Positions 42,964 through 43,502 of a DNA stretch of 43,502 nt are shown piece after piece (positions within the stretch are counted from its first letter, which is position 1; each line of letters opens with the position of its first letter). Position numbers and translations under genes: made by a program. Source of the DNA: UBA5266 sp964610025 (GTDB taxonomy: Bacteria > Bacteroidota > Bacteroidia > Bacteroidales > WCHB1-69). Location of the stretch: positions 1-43,502 of the forward strand of contig CAZSTX010000012.1 in assembly GCA_964610025.1 (NCBI GenBank), in the 5' to 3' direction. Under the pieces are notes generated by a model. That model was given only the letters and a program-made list of their open reading frames with translations. It was not told the origin of the DNA and did not search any database.

Positions 42964-43435
42964 CTAATCGAAAAGTGATGGATTAGGAGGTTCCTGCGTG
43001 ACTGATTTGCACACCATCTCCCAATCTTTTTCAGGGCTATTGAATAGACTATAGAAATTGACGTAGTACATCAAACATATTCTTACCATTGTAGCTATTC
43101 TTATCGTTAATTCTTCAAACTTCTCATAATCAATATAGATACGACCAATAACCACTATATCCTCCTTAGATAGTCTGCTTGATTGAAGCATAAAAGAGTC
43201 GTTTGTTGCTGCAGAAGTGAATTTGATATCCGAAGGAACACCACTGGACAACATAGATGTGGATATCTCACGCAAAGAGTCGAAACGCATAATGACTGCA
43301 TAAAGCATAACTAGCTCTTAATGTAGCGTTCGTCGCCATGCTGTTTGCTGATTTTAAGAATTTTATCTTTATTAAGTAAATTAATGACTTGACTATAGAG
43401 CGGCTGTTCACTAAAATGTGTACTTTTGCCTATGA
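42964..43435 (-). pseudogene. IS4-family transposase relic with three internal deletions
   Basis: Read on the minus strand. Codons from about 43433 give IGKSTHFSEQPLYSQVINLL...HGDERYIKS, then an in-frame TAG at 43311-43313. In another frame, 43308-42964 gives MLYAVIMRFDSLREIST, then abruptly GVPSDIKFTSAATNDSFML, then IDYEKFEELT, then ATMVRICLMYYVNFYSLFN...PNPSLFD. These blocks are in the order of full-length (about 390-residue) DUF4372/DDE transposases of Bacteroidales as I recall them, with the stretches between missing. Lost or altered: the first catalytic Asp region, the second Asp (IGRIYIDY in place of a DRAYIDY-like motif), and the YREK block with the catalytic Glu. The copy cannot be active. 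Deletion junctions lie near 43311, 43240-43247 and 43096-43104. Confidence 0.8.
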
Positions 43436-43452
43436 TTATTTTGTTTTTTTAA

Positions 43453-43470
43453 TTAGTCGACCCTTAAAAA
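43453..43470 (-). repeat. 18-bp repeat outside the IS4 relic, probable terminal inverted repeat
   Basis: The minus strand reads TTTTTAAGGGTCGACTAA, 17 of 18 identical to 32-49 on the plus strand. It lies about 20 bp outside the first recognisable transposase codon, where an IS terminal repeat would be. The pair therefore faces inward across nearly the whole window. Confidence 0.55.
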
Positions 43471-43502
43471 CATTTTAATTTATTGAATATCATTAAAATA
43501 AT

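Overview
The window comes from an AT-rich genome of the phylum Bacteroidota, most likely order Bacteroidales. Evidence: many lipoproteins and beta-barrels, a type IX secretion (T9SS) C-terminal sorting domain, a PorV-family barrel, a SusC-like TonB-dependent receptor, WbqC and Bacteroidetes-type RibF, MurB and nucleoside kinase. Promoters fit the Bacteroidetes consensus (TTG, about 20 bp, TAnnTTTG), no Shine-Dalgarno sequences stand out, and there is an IS4-family relic of Bacteroidales type. No plasmid, phage or CRISPR signature was seen; this reads as chromosome with one degraded insertion sequence at the right edge.

Layout. 1-1104: an 18-bp repeat at the edge and a uridine phosphorylase (minus). 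1429-4915: a small lipoprotein and a large AsmA-type envelope protein (plus). 4918-9483: a tight six-gene minus-strand operon (ruvX, def, TPR lipoprotein, shortened ribF, PlsC-like acyltransferase, LptF/LptG permease). 9617-19417: one 3266-residue secreted beta-helix protein made of four ~555-residue modules with a T9SS sorting domain, followed by an intrinsic terminator and preceded by a region holding a G8 tract. 19806-24438: a small cupin (minus), an outer-membrane barrel (plus), and a murB / nucleoside kinase / rRNA methyltransferase operon (minus). 24742-29016: a 1074-residue multi-cofactor oxidoreductase, a WbqC protein and a lysine-rich lipoprotein (plus). 29158-38586: an operon-like set of TonB-dependent receptor, 1524-residue secreted protein and PorV-family barrel, with no SusD gene. 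38692-42349: greA, HIT protein, glycosyltransferase, recR and a predicted 10-TM metal exporter. 42499-42572: tRNA(CAT). 42964-43435: an IS4-family transposase relic with three deletions; the 18-bp repeat of the left edge recurs inverted just outside it.

How the genes may work together. Much of the window builds or uses the cell envelope: LPS export (LptF/G), lipid acylation, AsmA-type transport, peptidoglycan precursor synthesis (MurB), surface glycan synthesis (WbqC, GT2) and secretion of very large surface proteins. The receptor / 1524-residue protein / PorV-like trio is the best candidate for a poorly described system: it looks like a dedicated surface assembly with its own PorV-type partner. 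The single-chain fusion resembling HcnABC-type dehydrogenase complexes and the RibF lacking a recognisable flavokinase domain are the most notable metabolic oddities. Family assignments rest on motifs read by eye; no database search was possible.
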